Assembly: GCF_001612745.1 (NCBI RefSeq)
Contig: NZ_BDBA01000008.1
Coordinates: 1 to 64,000 of the forward strand
Reading direction: 5' to 3'
DNA: 64,000 nt
From: Nocardia amamiensis NBRC 102102
GTDB lineage: Bacteria; Actinomycetota; Actinomycetes; Mycobacteriales; Mycobacteriaceae
Part shown: piece after piece, positions 29,447 through 37,117 of the stretch
Numbering within the stretch: position 1 is the first letter of the stretch
Layout of the letters: every line of letters begins with the position of its first letter
Notes under the pieces: model-generated
The model's database searches: none
The model's input: the letters and a program-made list of their open reading frames with translations, nothing else
What the model was told of the DNA's origin: nothing
Translations under genes and position numbers: made by a program

Positions 29447-30169
29447 TCATGGTCGGCACGGTCTTGGATCAGGTCCGGTTTCGGCATGTTGGTCGGGGTC
29501 GACGATGGCGAGGGTCAGGCCGTCGATGATGTGGCGTGCTGCGTGGGCGGTGCTGTATCGGGCGGCCGCGGTCGACCATTGCGGCAGTAGGCGGACGACG
29601 GCGGGGAAGTCGGCGAGCAGTTCCGGTGTGGCGGTGTCGGTCCAATGTGGTGGCGGCTGTCCCTCGGACGTGGCCTGTCGGCGTTCGTCGGCCGCGCGGC
29701 GGGTCATGAGCTCGCCGAGCGCGAATCGCCACATTACGTTGTACATCCACAATGCTTCCGCGTCGCTGGCACCGAGTTCATTTGCGGCACTGATGAATCC
29801 ATCAAGGATCCAGATCGCCGCGCGGCCGAAGGTCTCGCCCCTGACGAGGATGTCGAGCACCCATGGCAGCTGGTCGAGGGTATCGATGAGATAGACCACG
29901 ATCGTGACCAAGCGATCTCGCGGATCGTCGGGTAGTTGCGGACGGTCCAATTCGTCGGCGCGAGCGCTGAGGACGGCGAAGAACAGCGCGTTTCTGGTGG
30001 GGAAGTGGTGATAGATCGCTGCGGTGCTGACGCCGAGTTCGCCTGCCAGTCGCCGCATGCTGAACCCCCCGAGTCCCTCGGTGATCAACAGTTGGGTCGT
30101 CGCAGCGACGACTGCCTCCCGGCTGACCCGGATCGGGCGGCCGCGCTTGCGGGCAGAAGTGGGAGGCAC
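29447..30169 (-). CDS. TetR/AcrR-family regulator
   Basis: A 240-residue regulator. The helix-turn-helix spans about residues 15-62: VAATTQLLITEGLGGFSMRR, then LGVSTAAIYHHFPTRNAL. A basic N-terminal arm (SARKRGRPIRVSRE) precedes it. The C-terminal ligand domain is Trp- and Leu-rich. It is divergent from a DHA2-type drug exporter, the classic TetR-efflux pair, so it probably represses the exporter and itself and is released by the exported compound. A palindrome AACGCGTT lies in the shared gap. Confidence 0.9.
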   Translation of the reverse strand: MPPTSARKRGRPIRVSREAVVAATTQLLITEGLGGFSMRRLAGELGVSTAAIYHHFPTRNALFFAVLSARADELDRPQLPDDPRDRLVTIVVYLIDTLDQLPWVLDILVRGETFGRAAIWILDGFISAANELGASDAEALWMYNVMWRFALGELMTRRAADERRQATSEGQPPPHWTDTATPELLADFPAVVRLLPQWSTAAARYSTAHAARHIIDGLTLAIVDPDQHAETGPDPRPCRP

Positions 30170-30221
30170 GGTGCTCCATTGTGGGTATCACAGCCCTCGA
30201 CAACCTGGTAAGGGTGTGCTA

Positions 30222-30241
30222 ACTATATTAAAAAACGCGTT
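30222..30241. promoter_or_regulatory. exporter promoter and TetR operator candidate
   Basis: An AT-rich block with a TATATT -10-like hexamer (about 30224-30229) directly abuts the palindrome AACGCGTT (30234-30241), 20 bases before the exporter start. This is the expected place for the divergent TetR protein to bind. Confidence 0.45.
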
Positions 30242-30261
30242 CGTAAATTATGGAGGTTGCG

Positions 30262-31707
30262 GTGCCCGCACGCACACCTGAACATCCGAAGGCGATCCTG
30301 GCGGTGGTCTTCCTGCTGATGTTCTTGGTCTCACTGGATCTGTCGATCGTCAATGTCGCATTGCCGGATATCGACACCGCTCTGGAGTTCAGCCCTACGG
30401 CGTTGAGCTGGGTGATCAACGCGTTCATGCTTCCCTACGCAGGCTTGATGTTGCTGGGAGGCAGGCTGGGAGACCTGACCGGTCGCCGAAGGCTGCTGTT
30501 CGCGGCTTTGATCGTCTTCGCGGTGGCCAGCGCGTGTGGCGGTGCGGCGCAGGACGGCTGGCAGTTGATCGCGGCCCGGGGAGTGCAGGGCATCGCGGCA
30601 GCGGTGTTGTCGCCGATGTCGCTGGCATTGGTGACTTCGGAATTCCCTGAGGGACCGGTGCGCGCGAAAGCGATGGCTGTCTGGGGTGGCGCCGGTGCGG
30701 CGGGTGGCGCCTTCGGCGTGGTCATGAGTGGCCTGCTGACCGACAATCTCGGCTGGCGCTGGGTGATGTGGGTCAATCTGGTGTTCGTCGCCGCCGCTCT
30801 GGTCGCTGTCTCCCGCGGAGTGCGCGACACGACGGCGGTCCGGCGCGGACCGGTCGACGTGCTCGGAGCAGTGTCGGTCACGATCGGGATGACGGCGCTG
30901 GTCTCCGCGGTGATTGCCACCGAGCACCATGCATGGGGTTCCACGACGGTGCTGGGCTGGTTCGCGGGCGGAACCATTGCGCTCGCGGTGTTCGTGTGGG
31001 CCGAATCCCGCGCTGCGGATCCGCTGATTCCGCTGGGCTTCCTGCGGCGACGTTCCCTGGTCGGCGCGACCGTGTTCGGCTTCATGCTGGTGTCCGCCCA
31101 GATTGCCAGTTTCTACTTCGTCTCGCAGTTCCTGCAGCGCGTCCTCGGCTACAGCTCCACCGAAACCGGGCTGGCGTTCCTGCCGTTCTGTGTGGGGGTG
31201 GTCGTCGGCCTGCGGATCGCGCAAGGTGTGATGGTTCGAGTCGGTCCGCGGCAGGTGATGGTTGTCGGTGGCCTGCTCGGCGCACTGGGGCTGGTGTGGT
31301 TCGGTCGCGCGACAGTGGACAGCGGTTTCTTCACTGCAGTGCTGGGACCGTCGCTGGTATGCAGCGTCGGAATCGGCGCCGCCATGGTGGCAATGGGCGT
31401 CGCCGGGGTCTCCGGCGTGACAGCCGAACAAGCCGGATTGGCATCGGGCGTTCTCAACAGCTCGCGCCAGCTCGGCGGATCGCTGGGGTTGGCAGTGCTG
31501 GTGACGATCGCAGGAAACGTGATCGGCGATTCGACCGCGCGTTCCGATCTGGCACACGGATACACCACCGCGCTCACCATCGCCGCCGCTCTGCTCGCGG
31601 CGGGATCTGCCGCTGCGGCGGTGATCCTTCCCGGTCGCCGTGCGGTGTCTTACGCGGCGGACACACAGGCGCTGCCAACCGCACCCGCACTGGCCGACAA
31701 CGACTGA
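30262..31707 (+). CDS. MFS multidrug exporter, DHA2 (14-TM) family
   Basis: About 481 residues with 14 predicted membrane helices. Typical DHA2 motifs are present: LSIVNVALPDI in TM1, GGRLGDLTGRRR in loop 2-3, and the drug-export motif region GAAGGAFGVVMSGLLTD in TM5. Start GTG 30262 is chosen because GGAGG (30252-30256) lies 5 bases upstream; ATG 30250 is the alternative. It is divergent from the TetR regulator. It probably exports a toxic compound using the proton gradient. It lies between two biosynthetic clusters and could export either product. Confidence 0.9.
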   Translation: MPARTPEHPKAILAVVFLLMFLVSLDLSIVNVALPDIDTALEFSPTALSWVINAFMLPYAGLMLLGGRLGDLTGRRRLLFAALIVFAVASACGGAAQDGWQLIAARGVQGIAAAVLSPMSLALVTSEFPEGPVRAKAMAVWGGAGAAGGAFGVVMSGLLTDNLGWRWVMWVNLVFVAAALVAVSRGVRDTTAVRRGPVDVLGAVSVTIGMTALVSAVIATEHHAWGSTTVLGWFAGGTIALAVFVWAESRAADPLIPLGFLRRRSLVGATVFGFMLVSAQIASFYFVSQFLQRVLGYSSTETGLAFLPFCVGVVVGLRIAQGVMVRVGPRQVMVVGGLLGALGLVWFGRATVDSGFFTAVLGPSLVCSVGIGAAMVAMGVAGVSGVTAEQAGLASGVLNSSRQLGGSLGLAVLVTIAGNVIGDSTARSDLAHGYTTALTIAAALLAAGSAAAAVILPGRRAVSYAADTQALPTAPALADND

Positions 31708-31810
31708 GACCGCGGATCGGCTGGCCACTGGGCCGCGCATGAGATCCGTTGCTCCGCGTCCCGCAAACAAGTTCGATCGCAGACACCGACAAGCGGAAAG
31801 GCGGCAACTC

Positions 31811-32401
31811 ATGACAACCACCAGCGAATATCCAAAGATCGACAGTCGCCGGTTCCGGAACGTGCTGGGGCAGTTCTGCACCGGTATCACGGTGATTACC
31901 ACATTCCGGCCTGGCAGCGACGAAAATCCGGCTGTACCAGTCGGTTTTGCCTGTCAGTCCTTCGCAGCCCTGTCTCTCGATCCACCCTTCGTGCTGTTCT
32001 GTCCCACCAAGGGGTCGCGCGCCCTGTCCGCGATCGAACAGTCCGGACGATTCTGTGTGAACGTACTCACCGAGCAGCAGCAGCGGGTGTGCGACCGCTT
32101 CGGCTCTCGTGAACCGGACAAGTTCGCGGGAATAGAGTGGAGCACTTCGGCATTGGGACTTCCGGTCCTGAAGGACGTGCTGGCCACGATCCAGTGCACG
32201 GTGGACAGCGTCCTCGACGGCGGTGATCACCACATCGTGGTGGGCCGAGTCCTTGCGCTGTCGGAGCAGACGAACTCCGGTGGGCCGCTGTTGTTCTACC
32301 GAGGTCGATACACCGCCATCGAACCGGGGAAATCGGGCGCGGCGCCGTGGCGTATGGACTTGGAGCGCTTCTTGACCACGACCCCCCTCGACTCCTGGTA
32401 G
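31811..32401 (+). CDS. flavin reductase family protein
   Basis: 196 residues with the FMN-binding split-barrel fold: FRNVLGQFCTGITVITT at the N-terminus, then GFACQSFAALSLDPPFVLFC, the hallmark of two-component monooxygenase reductases such as HpaC. It reduces FMN or FAD with NAD(P)H and hands the product to a partner monooxygenase or halogenase. No partner is adjacent on this strand. The halogenase-like flavoenzyme at 37114-38700 is the nearest candidate. Start ATG 31811 has an AAAGG site. It is co-directional with the exporter, 103 bases downstream. Confidence 0.9.
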   Translation: MTTTSEYPKIDSRRFRNVLGQFCTGITVITTFRPGSDENPAVPVGFACQSFAALSLDPPFVLFCPTKGSRALSAIEQSGRFCVNVLTEQQQRVCDRFGSREPDKFAGIEWSTSALGLPVLKDVLATIQCTVDSVLDGGDHHIVVGRVLALSEQTNSGGPLLFYRGRYTAIEPGKSGAAPWRMDLERFLTTTPLDSW

Positions 32402-32440
32402 TAGGGAGCCAGTCGCGTCGGGACTTCGGTGCGTGAGGGT

Positions 32441-32896
32441 TCACCTGGTGCCGGGTGCACAGTGTGGACAGACGCCATAGAGGTTGATGCTGTGGCTGAT
32501 GTCGCTGTATCGGGACTCGGCCGCGACGTGGGCGACGTAGTCTTCCACGTCGTCGACGGCCAGCTCTTCAGCGCGGCCGCAAATGCGGCACAGCAAGTAG
32601 TGACGATGCCCGTACGTGTTGTTGTTGCGCCGATACAGTAGCTCACCGTGTTCGGAGCGCTGGGTTTCGACCAGCTGATCGTCGGCCAGCAGTCGGAGGG
32701 CTCGGTACACGGTGGTGAGCCCGATACGGACATCGGAGGTCCGGCGTAGGTAGGCGTGGAGCTGTTGGGTGCTGAGGAATCGGTCGGAGTGGCGCAGCGC
32801 GTCCAGGACCGCCATCCGTTGTGCGGTCGTTCGCTGCCGCTTGACCGCCGTGGCGGGGTGCGTGTGCTGTGGCGTGGGTCGGTCCGGTTGGCGCAT
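32441..32896 (-). CDS. Fur-family metalloregulator, probably Zur-like
   Basis: 151 residues. The N-terminal winged helix spans about 22-90 (RTTAQRMAVLDALRHSDRFL, then LTTVYRALRLLADDQLVE). The dimerisation domain has metal ligands: GHRHYLLCRICGRAEEL, then GVCPHCAP, giving the CxxC...CxxC structural zinc site of Fur proteins. It is the last gene of the minus-strand metallophore operon, 18 bases after the ligase. A near-consensus Zur box controls the shared promoter, so a zinc-sensing repressor is more likely than an iron-sensing one. Fur or Mur function is not excluded. Confidence 0.85.
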   Translation of the reverse strand: MRQPDRPTPQHTHPATAVKRQRTTAQRMAVLDALRHSDRFLSTQQLHAYLRRTSDVRIGLTTVYRALRLLADDQLVETQRSEHGELLYRRNNNTYGHRHYLLCRICGRAEELAVDDVEDYVAHVAAESRYSDISHSINLYGVCPHCAPGTR

Positions 32897-32914
32897 CTGT
32901 GAGTCCCGATAGGG

Positions 32915-34534
32915 TTATGGATCCAGCGTGCGTAGGGCTTTCTTGTCGATCTTGCCGACCGCGGTCACCGGCAGCGTGTCGACCTGACGCAGCACATCGG
33001 GGAGTTTGTAGGTGGCCAGGCCGCGGTCGGTGAGGAACTGCTTGATCTCGGCCAGAGTGGGCAGGTCGCCGTCGACCACCAGGACTGCGCAGACCTTCTC
33101 GCCGAGCGCGGGGTGGGGCAGGCCGACGGCCGCCGCGTGGCGGATCGCCGGGTGGGCGAGCAGATGCTGCTCGAGCTCGTCACATGAGACGTTCTCGCCG
33201 CCGCGATTGATCACGTCCTTGATCCGGCCCGAGACGACGAGGTGACCGCTGGGAAGCACGCGGACCAGGTCGCCGCTGCGGTAGTAGCCGTCGGGTGTGA
33301 AGGCGCGGGAGTTATGTTCTGGCGCACGGTAATAGCCGCGAATGGTGTACGGGCCGCGAGTGAGCAGCTCACCCTCTTCACCCGGGGGCACGTCGTTGCC
33401 CTCGCCGTCGACGACGCGGATCTCGTCGGCGGGCGACAGCGGACGGCCTTGGGTGGTGCAGATCAGCTCGCTGCTGTCGTCGAGGCGGGTGTAGTTGAGC
33501 AGTCCCTCGGCCATGCCGAACACCTGCTGCAGCCGGGTCCCGAGTGCAGGCTCCACGTCGCGGGCGTTGACCTCCGCCAGCTTGGCGCCGCCGACCTGCA
33601 GCAGGCGCAGCGACGAAAGGTCAGCCGACTCCCATTCCGTTGCGGCACACCACAGTTGCGCCAGCGGCGGCACCACGGCGGTCACCGTCACCCGGTACCG
33701 CTCGATCGCGGCGAAGGCGCTTTCCGGACTCGGATCGATGCTGAACGCGATCGAGCCGCCGGTGGCGATGGTGCCGAGAATGCCGGGGCAGGCCAGCGGG
33801 AAGTTGTGCGCTGCGGGCAAACTCGCCAGGTAGACGTCGTCGGGACCGAAATGGCAGATCTCGGCCGATGCGCGGGCGTTGTGTTCGTAGTCGTTGTGGG
33901 TGCGCGCGATCAGCTTGGGCAGCCCGGTGGTACCGCCGGACACCAGCATTACGGCGATATCGGCCGGATCCACCTCCGGCAGCGAACCGCTTTCGCGCGG
34001 AATCGAATTCAGCTCGGTGAACGGTCCGGCAGACCCGAGCACCAGGACATGGCGCAACGTCGGGACCCGCTCGGTGACCTCGGCCGCCAGTTCCCGGTAG
34101 TCGAAGTCGGCCGCCTGGTCGGCGACGATGTACGCCACGGCGCCCGAGAGCTCAGCGAGATGCTCGATCTCGGCGCGGCGGTGCGCGGGCAGGGTCAGCA
34201 CCGGGATGGCGCCGGCCCGGAGCAGGCCGAACAGCACCGAGGCGAATTCGGGCACGTTGGGCAGTTGCACGATCACCCGGTCGCCGGGCGCGATGCCCAG
34301 CGCCGCAAAGCCGTACGCCATCCGGTCCGCGTCGGTGTCCAGCTCGGCGTAGGTGCGGGGGCCTGCCTCGGTGTGCAGCGCGGGGCGCTGTGGCCATTGG
34401 CGCGCCGCGTCCCGCAACAGTTCGCCCAGCGTACGGCTCGTCCAGTACCCGGCGGCGCGGTAGGCATCGGCGAACTCGGCTGGGATCGGCACGAAGCCGT
34501 CGCGGTCGTTTCGAGTGGCGGGTGTCGCTGTCAT
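32915..34534 (-). CDS. salicyl-AMP ligase (aryl acid adenylating enzyme)
   Basis: A 539-residue stand-alone adenylation enzyme of the DhbE/YbtE/MbtA family. The P-loop is VSGGTTGLPK, the A5-A8 region includes SPADEIRVVDG and YYRSGDLVR, and A10 is TAVGKIDKK. In the acid pocket the sequence is HNFPLACPG, with Cys where 2,3-dihydroxybenzoate enzymes have Ser, which favours salicylate. It activates salicylate and loads it on the aryl carrier domain of the first NRPS. Its start ATG overlaps the stop of a 33-codon ORF (ATGA at 34531-34534). Confidence 0.92.
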   Translation of the reverse strand: MTATPATRNDRDGFVPIPAEFADAYRAAGYWTSRTLGELLRDAARQWPQRPALHTEAGPRTYAELDTDADRMAYGFAALGIAPGDRVIVQLPNVPEFASVLFGLLRAGAIPVLTLPAHRRAEIEHLAELSGAVAYIVADQAADFDYRELAAEVTERVPTLRHVLVLGSAGPFTELNSIPRESGSLPEVDPADIAVMLVSGGTTGLPKLIARTHNDYEHNARASAEICHFGPDDVYLASLPAAHNFPLACPGILGTIATGGSIAFSIDPSPESAFAAIERYRVTVTAVVPPLAQLWCAATEWESADLSSLRLLQVGGAKLAEVNARDVEPALGTRLQQVFGMAEGLLNYTRLDDSSELICTTQGRPLSPADEIRVVDGEGNDVPPGEEGELLTRGPYTIRGYYRAPEHNSRAFTPDGYYRSGDLVRVLPSGHLVVSGRIKDVINRGGENVSCDELEQHLLAHPAIRHAAAVGLPHPALGEKVCAVLVVDGDLPTLAEIKQFLTDRGLATYKLPDVLRQVDTLPVTAVGKIDKKALRTLDP

Positions 34535-34632
34535 GGGTGCTGCCTGCTTCGGCTGTGCGGGTGTCGCGCGTGCGGATCAGCGTCAGTGCCAGTACCGACA
34601 GAGCGCGGCTCGGTCACGGCTTGCTCGCTCAT
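34531..34632 (-). CDS. 33-residue His-rich bridging ORF
   Basis: ATG 34632 overlaps the salicylate synthase stop (ATGA at 34629-34632), and its TGA overlaps the ligase start (ATGA at 34531-34534). Translation of three frames is thus chained without a gap. The peptide begins MSEQAVTEPRSVG and its C-terminal half carries five His (PHARHPHSRSRQHP). In a zinc-type metallophore operon a His-rich peptide could bind metal, but it may be only a coupling device. No family is recognised. Confidence 0.5.
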   Translation of the reverse strand: MSEQAVTEPRSVGTGTDADPHARHPHSRSRQHP

Positions 34633-35984
34633 GGCCGGGTTGCGTCCTTTCTGTTGTCTCGGATGCCGTCATTGTGCCGACGGGGCACCACGTAGGGGGC
34701 GATGCTGGTGAGCTTCTCGCGGGTTTCCTCGTGCTCACGGGCGGGTGTCGATGCTGCGACCACGCCTGCGCCGGCACGCAGCCAGGCCTGCCCGTTGCGC
34801 TGATAGACCCCGCGCAGAATCAGCGCGGCGTCGAGCGCGCCGGTGTGCTCGGCCATGAGCACGGCACCGGCGTAAAGGCCGCGGGGGCCGTCCTCGAGTT
34901 CGCCGATCACCTGGCATGCCGCGCTTTTCGGGATGCCGGAGGCAGTGATTGCGGGAAAAACGGCCGTGAGTGCGTCCCATGACGTGTACGCGTGGCCCAA
35001 CAGCGTTGCGACCCGGGAGCCGAGGTGCTGCACGCTGCCGCGGTCTTTCACCTCGAGGAACTCGCTGATCCGTGTCGTGCCGGGCCGACCGATCGCGGCC
35101 AGTTCGTCGAAGGCCAGTTTCACCGAGGCGGCGTGCTCGAAGACTTCCTTCGGGTCGGCGATCAATTCCGCGCGGAGCGATTGATCGGTGTCGGAATGTC
35201 CGGTGCGGGCACGGGTTCCGGCCAGCGGCTGGGTGGCCACCAGCCCGGCGGGGTCGGCCTCCAGCACGGTCTCGGGACTGAATCCGGCGGCCTGCCAGCC
35301 GCCGAGGTCGAGCAGGAACGACCGGGCTGGAGTGTTGGCCCGCCGCCCTGCGACATAGGTGGCGGGCATGTCCACCTCGAAGGGGACTTCCACGCGCCGC
35401 GACAGGATCACCTTCTGCAGTTCACCGGCGTGGATCCGGCCGATGGCTTCTTCGACGCGGTGCAGGTAGGTGGCGTCGAGTCGGTCGACTCGCACCGGTG
35501 CCGTGCTGCCGGACGTCGAATTGGTTAGGGCGGCAAGGAGATCTGTGCCCAGCGGGGATCGACAGCTGCGGACGGTCACCGCGTCTTCGGTGATTTCCAG
35601 CTCGATGCCGGGAACCATCAGGTGCGCGAGCACCTCGCTCGAATCCGCGGTGGCCGGGTGGGCGAGTTCGAAGCACGCCCACCCGTAGGCCCGCCATCCC
35701 GTGACCGGGGTTCGCTGCAGCGCCGCTCGCACCCGGGGCCAGGGTGTGCCGGTCCACGTTTCCTCGATGTATCCGCCGAGAGTCGAACGCAGCCAGCCCG
35801 CTCCGACAGTCACCTCTCCGACCGGGTCGCCCGCCAAGTACCACGTGCGATCACGCTCGTAGACCACGTAGCTGGTGAGCAGCCGCGAGTCGGCTAACGC
35901 AGCGACCATCGCGACGGGATCGAACCGGCCATGGAGCACAGTGTGCTCGTAGCACGTCCCCGGTGCTTCGGCGATATCGGTCAT
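34629..35984 (-). CDS. salicylate synthase (MbtI/Irp9/YbtS type)
   Basis: 451 residues of the chorismate-utilising family. The general-base Lys is in GELQKVILSRRVEV. GTRARTG, the Mg-binding DPKEVFEHAASV, SVQHLGSRV and the C-terminal ITASGIPKSAACQVIGELE, then GPRGLYAGAVL, are all present. Single enzymes of this length convert chorismate to isochorismate and then to salicylate plus pyruvate. Salicylate is the starter unit of the metallophore. Start ATG 35984 overlaps the upstream hydrolase stop (ATGA). Open frame further upstream belongs to the overlapping hydrolase. Confidence 0.93.
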   Translation of the reverse strand: MTDIAEAPGTCYEHTVLHGRFDPVAMVAALADSRLLTSYVVYERDRTWYLAGDPVGEVTVGAGWLRSTLGGYIEETWTGTPWPRVRAALQRTPVTGWRAYGWACFELAHPATADSSEVLAHLMVPGIELEITEDAVTVRSCRSPLGTDLLAALTNSTSGSTAPVRVDRLDATYLHRVEEAIGRIHAGELQKVILSRRVEVPFEVDMPATYVAGRRANTPARSFLLDLGGWQAAGFSPETVLEADPAGLVATQPLAGTRARTGHSDTDQSLRAELIADPKEVFEHAASVKLAFDELAAIGRPGTTRISEFLEVKDRGSVQHLGSRVATLLGHAYTSWDALTAVFPAITASGIPKSAACQVIGELEDGPRGLYAGAVLMAEHTGALDAALILRGVYQRNGQAWLRAGAGVVAASTPAREHEETREKLTSIAPYVVPRRHNDGIRDNRKDATRP

Positions 35985-37117
35985 CGCACACCGCCGGGGC
36001 CGAGCTGATCGTTGAGGAACGACAGGATCGCCGCCGTCGTGGCGGGAGCGGTGCGTTCGAGCGCGAGGTTGTGCCCGGCATGCGGCACCACGTGCGCGGT
36101 CACAGGTGTGTGCGGTCCGAATATCTCGCGCACCGACGCGGTCAGGGCTGCCGAGGATGAACAATCGTAGGCGAGAAATCCACAGGTGAAGCGGTCGTCG
36201 CCGCCGTCGACCGCGAGCACCGGACTCTCGACCGTGCGCGCGGCATCGGCGATCTCGCCCGGTGACACCGTCGCCTGTAAGGGCAGCGGCGCGACGTCTT
36301 TCAACGTCTCGTCGGCGGCGATCACGGCCGGATCGGTGTCGGCGGTGTTGTAGAGGATCCCGCGCGAGCCCGCCGCGGTGGTCACATACCCGACGTCGGC
36401 TCCTGCACTGGAGAATTCAGGGTCCAGCGCGGCGGGGACGAGGTTCGGAAGCAGACCGGTGGCGAAATCGTCGACGTTGTAGCGGTGGGTGAAAGCGGTG
36501 AGGACCAGAGCGTCGACATCGTGGTACCGGCCGGCCTCGAGCAGCCCGGCCAGTGCACCGCTACTGTGGCCGACGACGGCCACAGTGTTGAATGGTGCGG
36601 CGCCGAGGTCACCGTGCCGCAAGGCGGCCACCATCTGATGGACCGCTGCCGCCAGCCCGGCGTAGGTCACCGCGCTGCTGGGCGGACGCGAGGAGCGGCC
36701 GGTGCCGGGCAGGTCGATGCGCAGTGTCGCGTATCTCGCGGTATGTGCGGCATGGGTGTAGGAGTAGTCGGGCCAGTGGTACGGGAAATCCCAGTAGCCG
36801 CGGTTGGCGGTGAAGCCGTGGAGCAGAAGTTGCACCGCGCGAGCACCCGGCGGCGAGCACAGGGTGCCCGCGACTCGCTCCGCCGTCTCCGCAACGGTGA
36901 TGGCGACGTCATGACAGGGTGTCGATTGTGCCTGTGCCCGAGGGCTTTCCGTCGTGACGGCGGCCAGCATCGCGGCACCCACGGCCACGGCACCGGCCGC
37001 GCGGGCCACCCGCACTGCCCGCGGTACCGGCCTTGCCTGGAACGCGGTGGGACGATGCCGGGTGCGGCCAAGTCCGGGATACGGACAAGCACCGGGCGGC
37101 GCTACCGACCGCGTCAC
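35981..37117 (-). CDS. exported alpha/beta hydrolase in metallophore operon
   Basis: 378 residues starting at GTG 37117, which overlaps the flavoenzyme stop (GTGA). The N-terminus has an Arg-rich stretch and a hydrophobic core (AGAVAVGAAMLAAV) ending near AQAQS, so the enzyme is probably secreted or periplasmic. Catalytic features are LLLHGFTANRGYWD (oxyanion), VVGHSSGALAG (nucleophile Ser), LAVDGGDDRF (acid) and VVPHAGHN (His). The operon position suggests a role with the metallophore, for example editing, releasing metal by hydrolysis, or maturing the product outside the cell. This is inference. Confidence 0.8.
   Translation of the reverse strand: MTRSVAPPGACPYPGLGRTRHRPTAFQARPVPRAVRVARAAGAVAVGAAMLAAVTTESPRAQAQSTPCHDVAITVAETAERVAGTLCSPPGARAVQLLLHGFTANRGYWDFPYHWPDYSYTHAAHTARYATLRIDLPGTGRSSRPPSSAVTYAGLAAAVHQMVAALRHGDLGAAPFNTVAVVGHSSGALAGLLEAGRYHDVDALVLTAFTHRYNVDDFATGLLPNLVPAALDPEFSSAGADVGYVTTAAGSRGILYNTADTDPAVIAADETLKDVAPLPLQATVSPGEIADAARTVESPVLAVDGGDDRFTCGFLAYDCSSSAALTASVREIFGPHTPVTAHVVPHAGHNLALERTAPATTAAILSFLNDQLGPGGVR

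Noticed and set aside
32441..32896. Reading the Fur-family protein as an iron regulator
   Set aside because: The promoter carries a Zur-type box and no iron box, so Zur is preferred, although the protein alone does not decide it.
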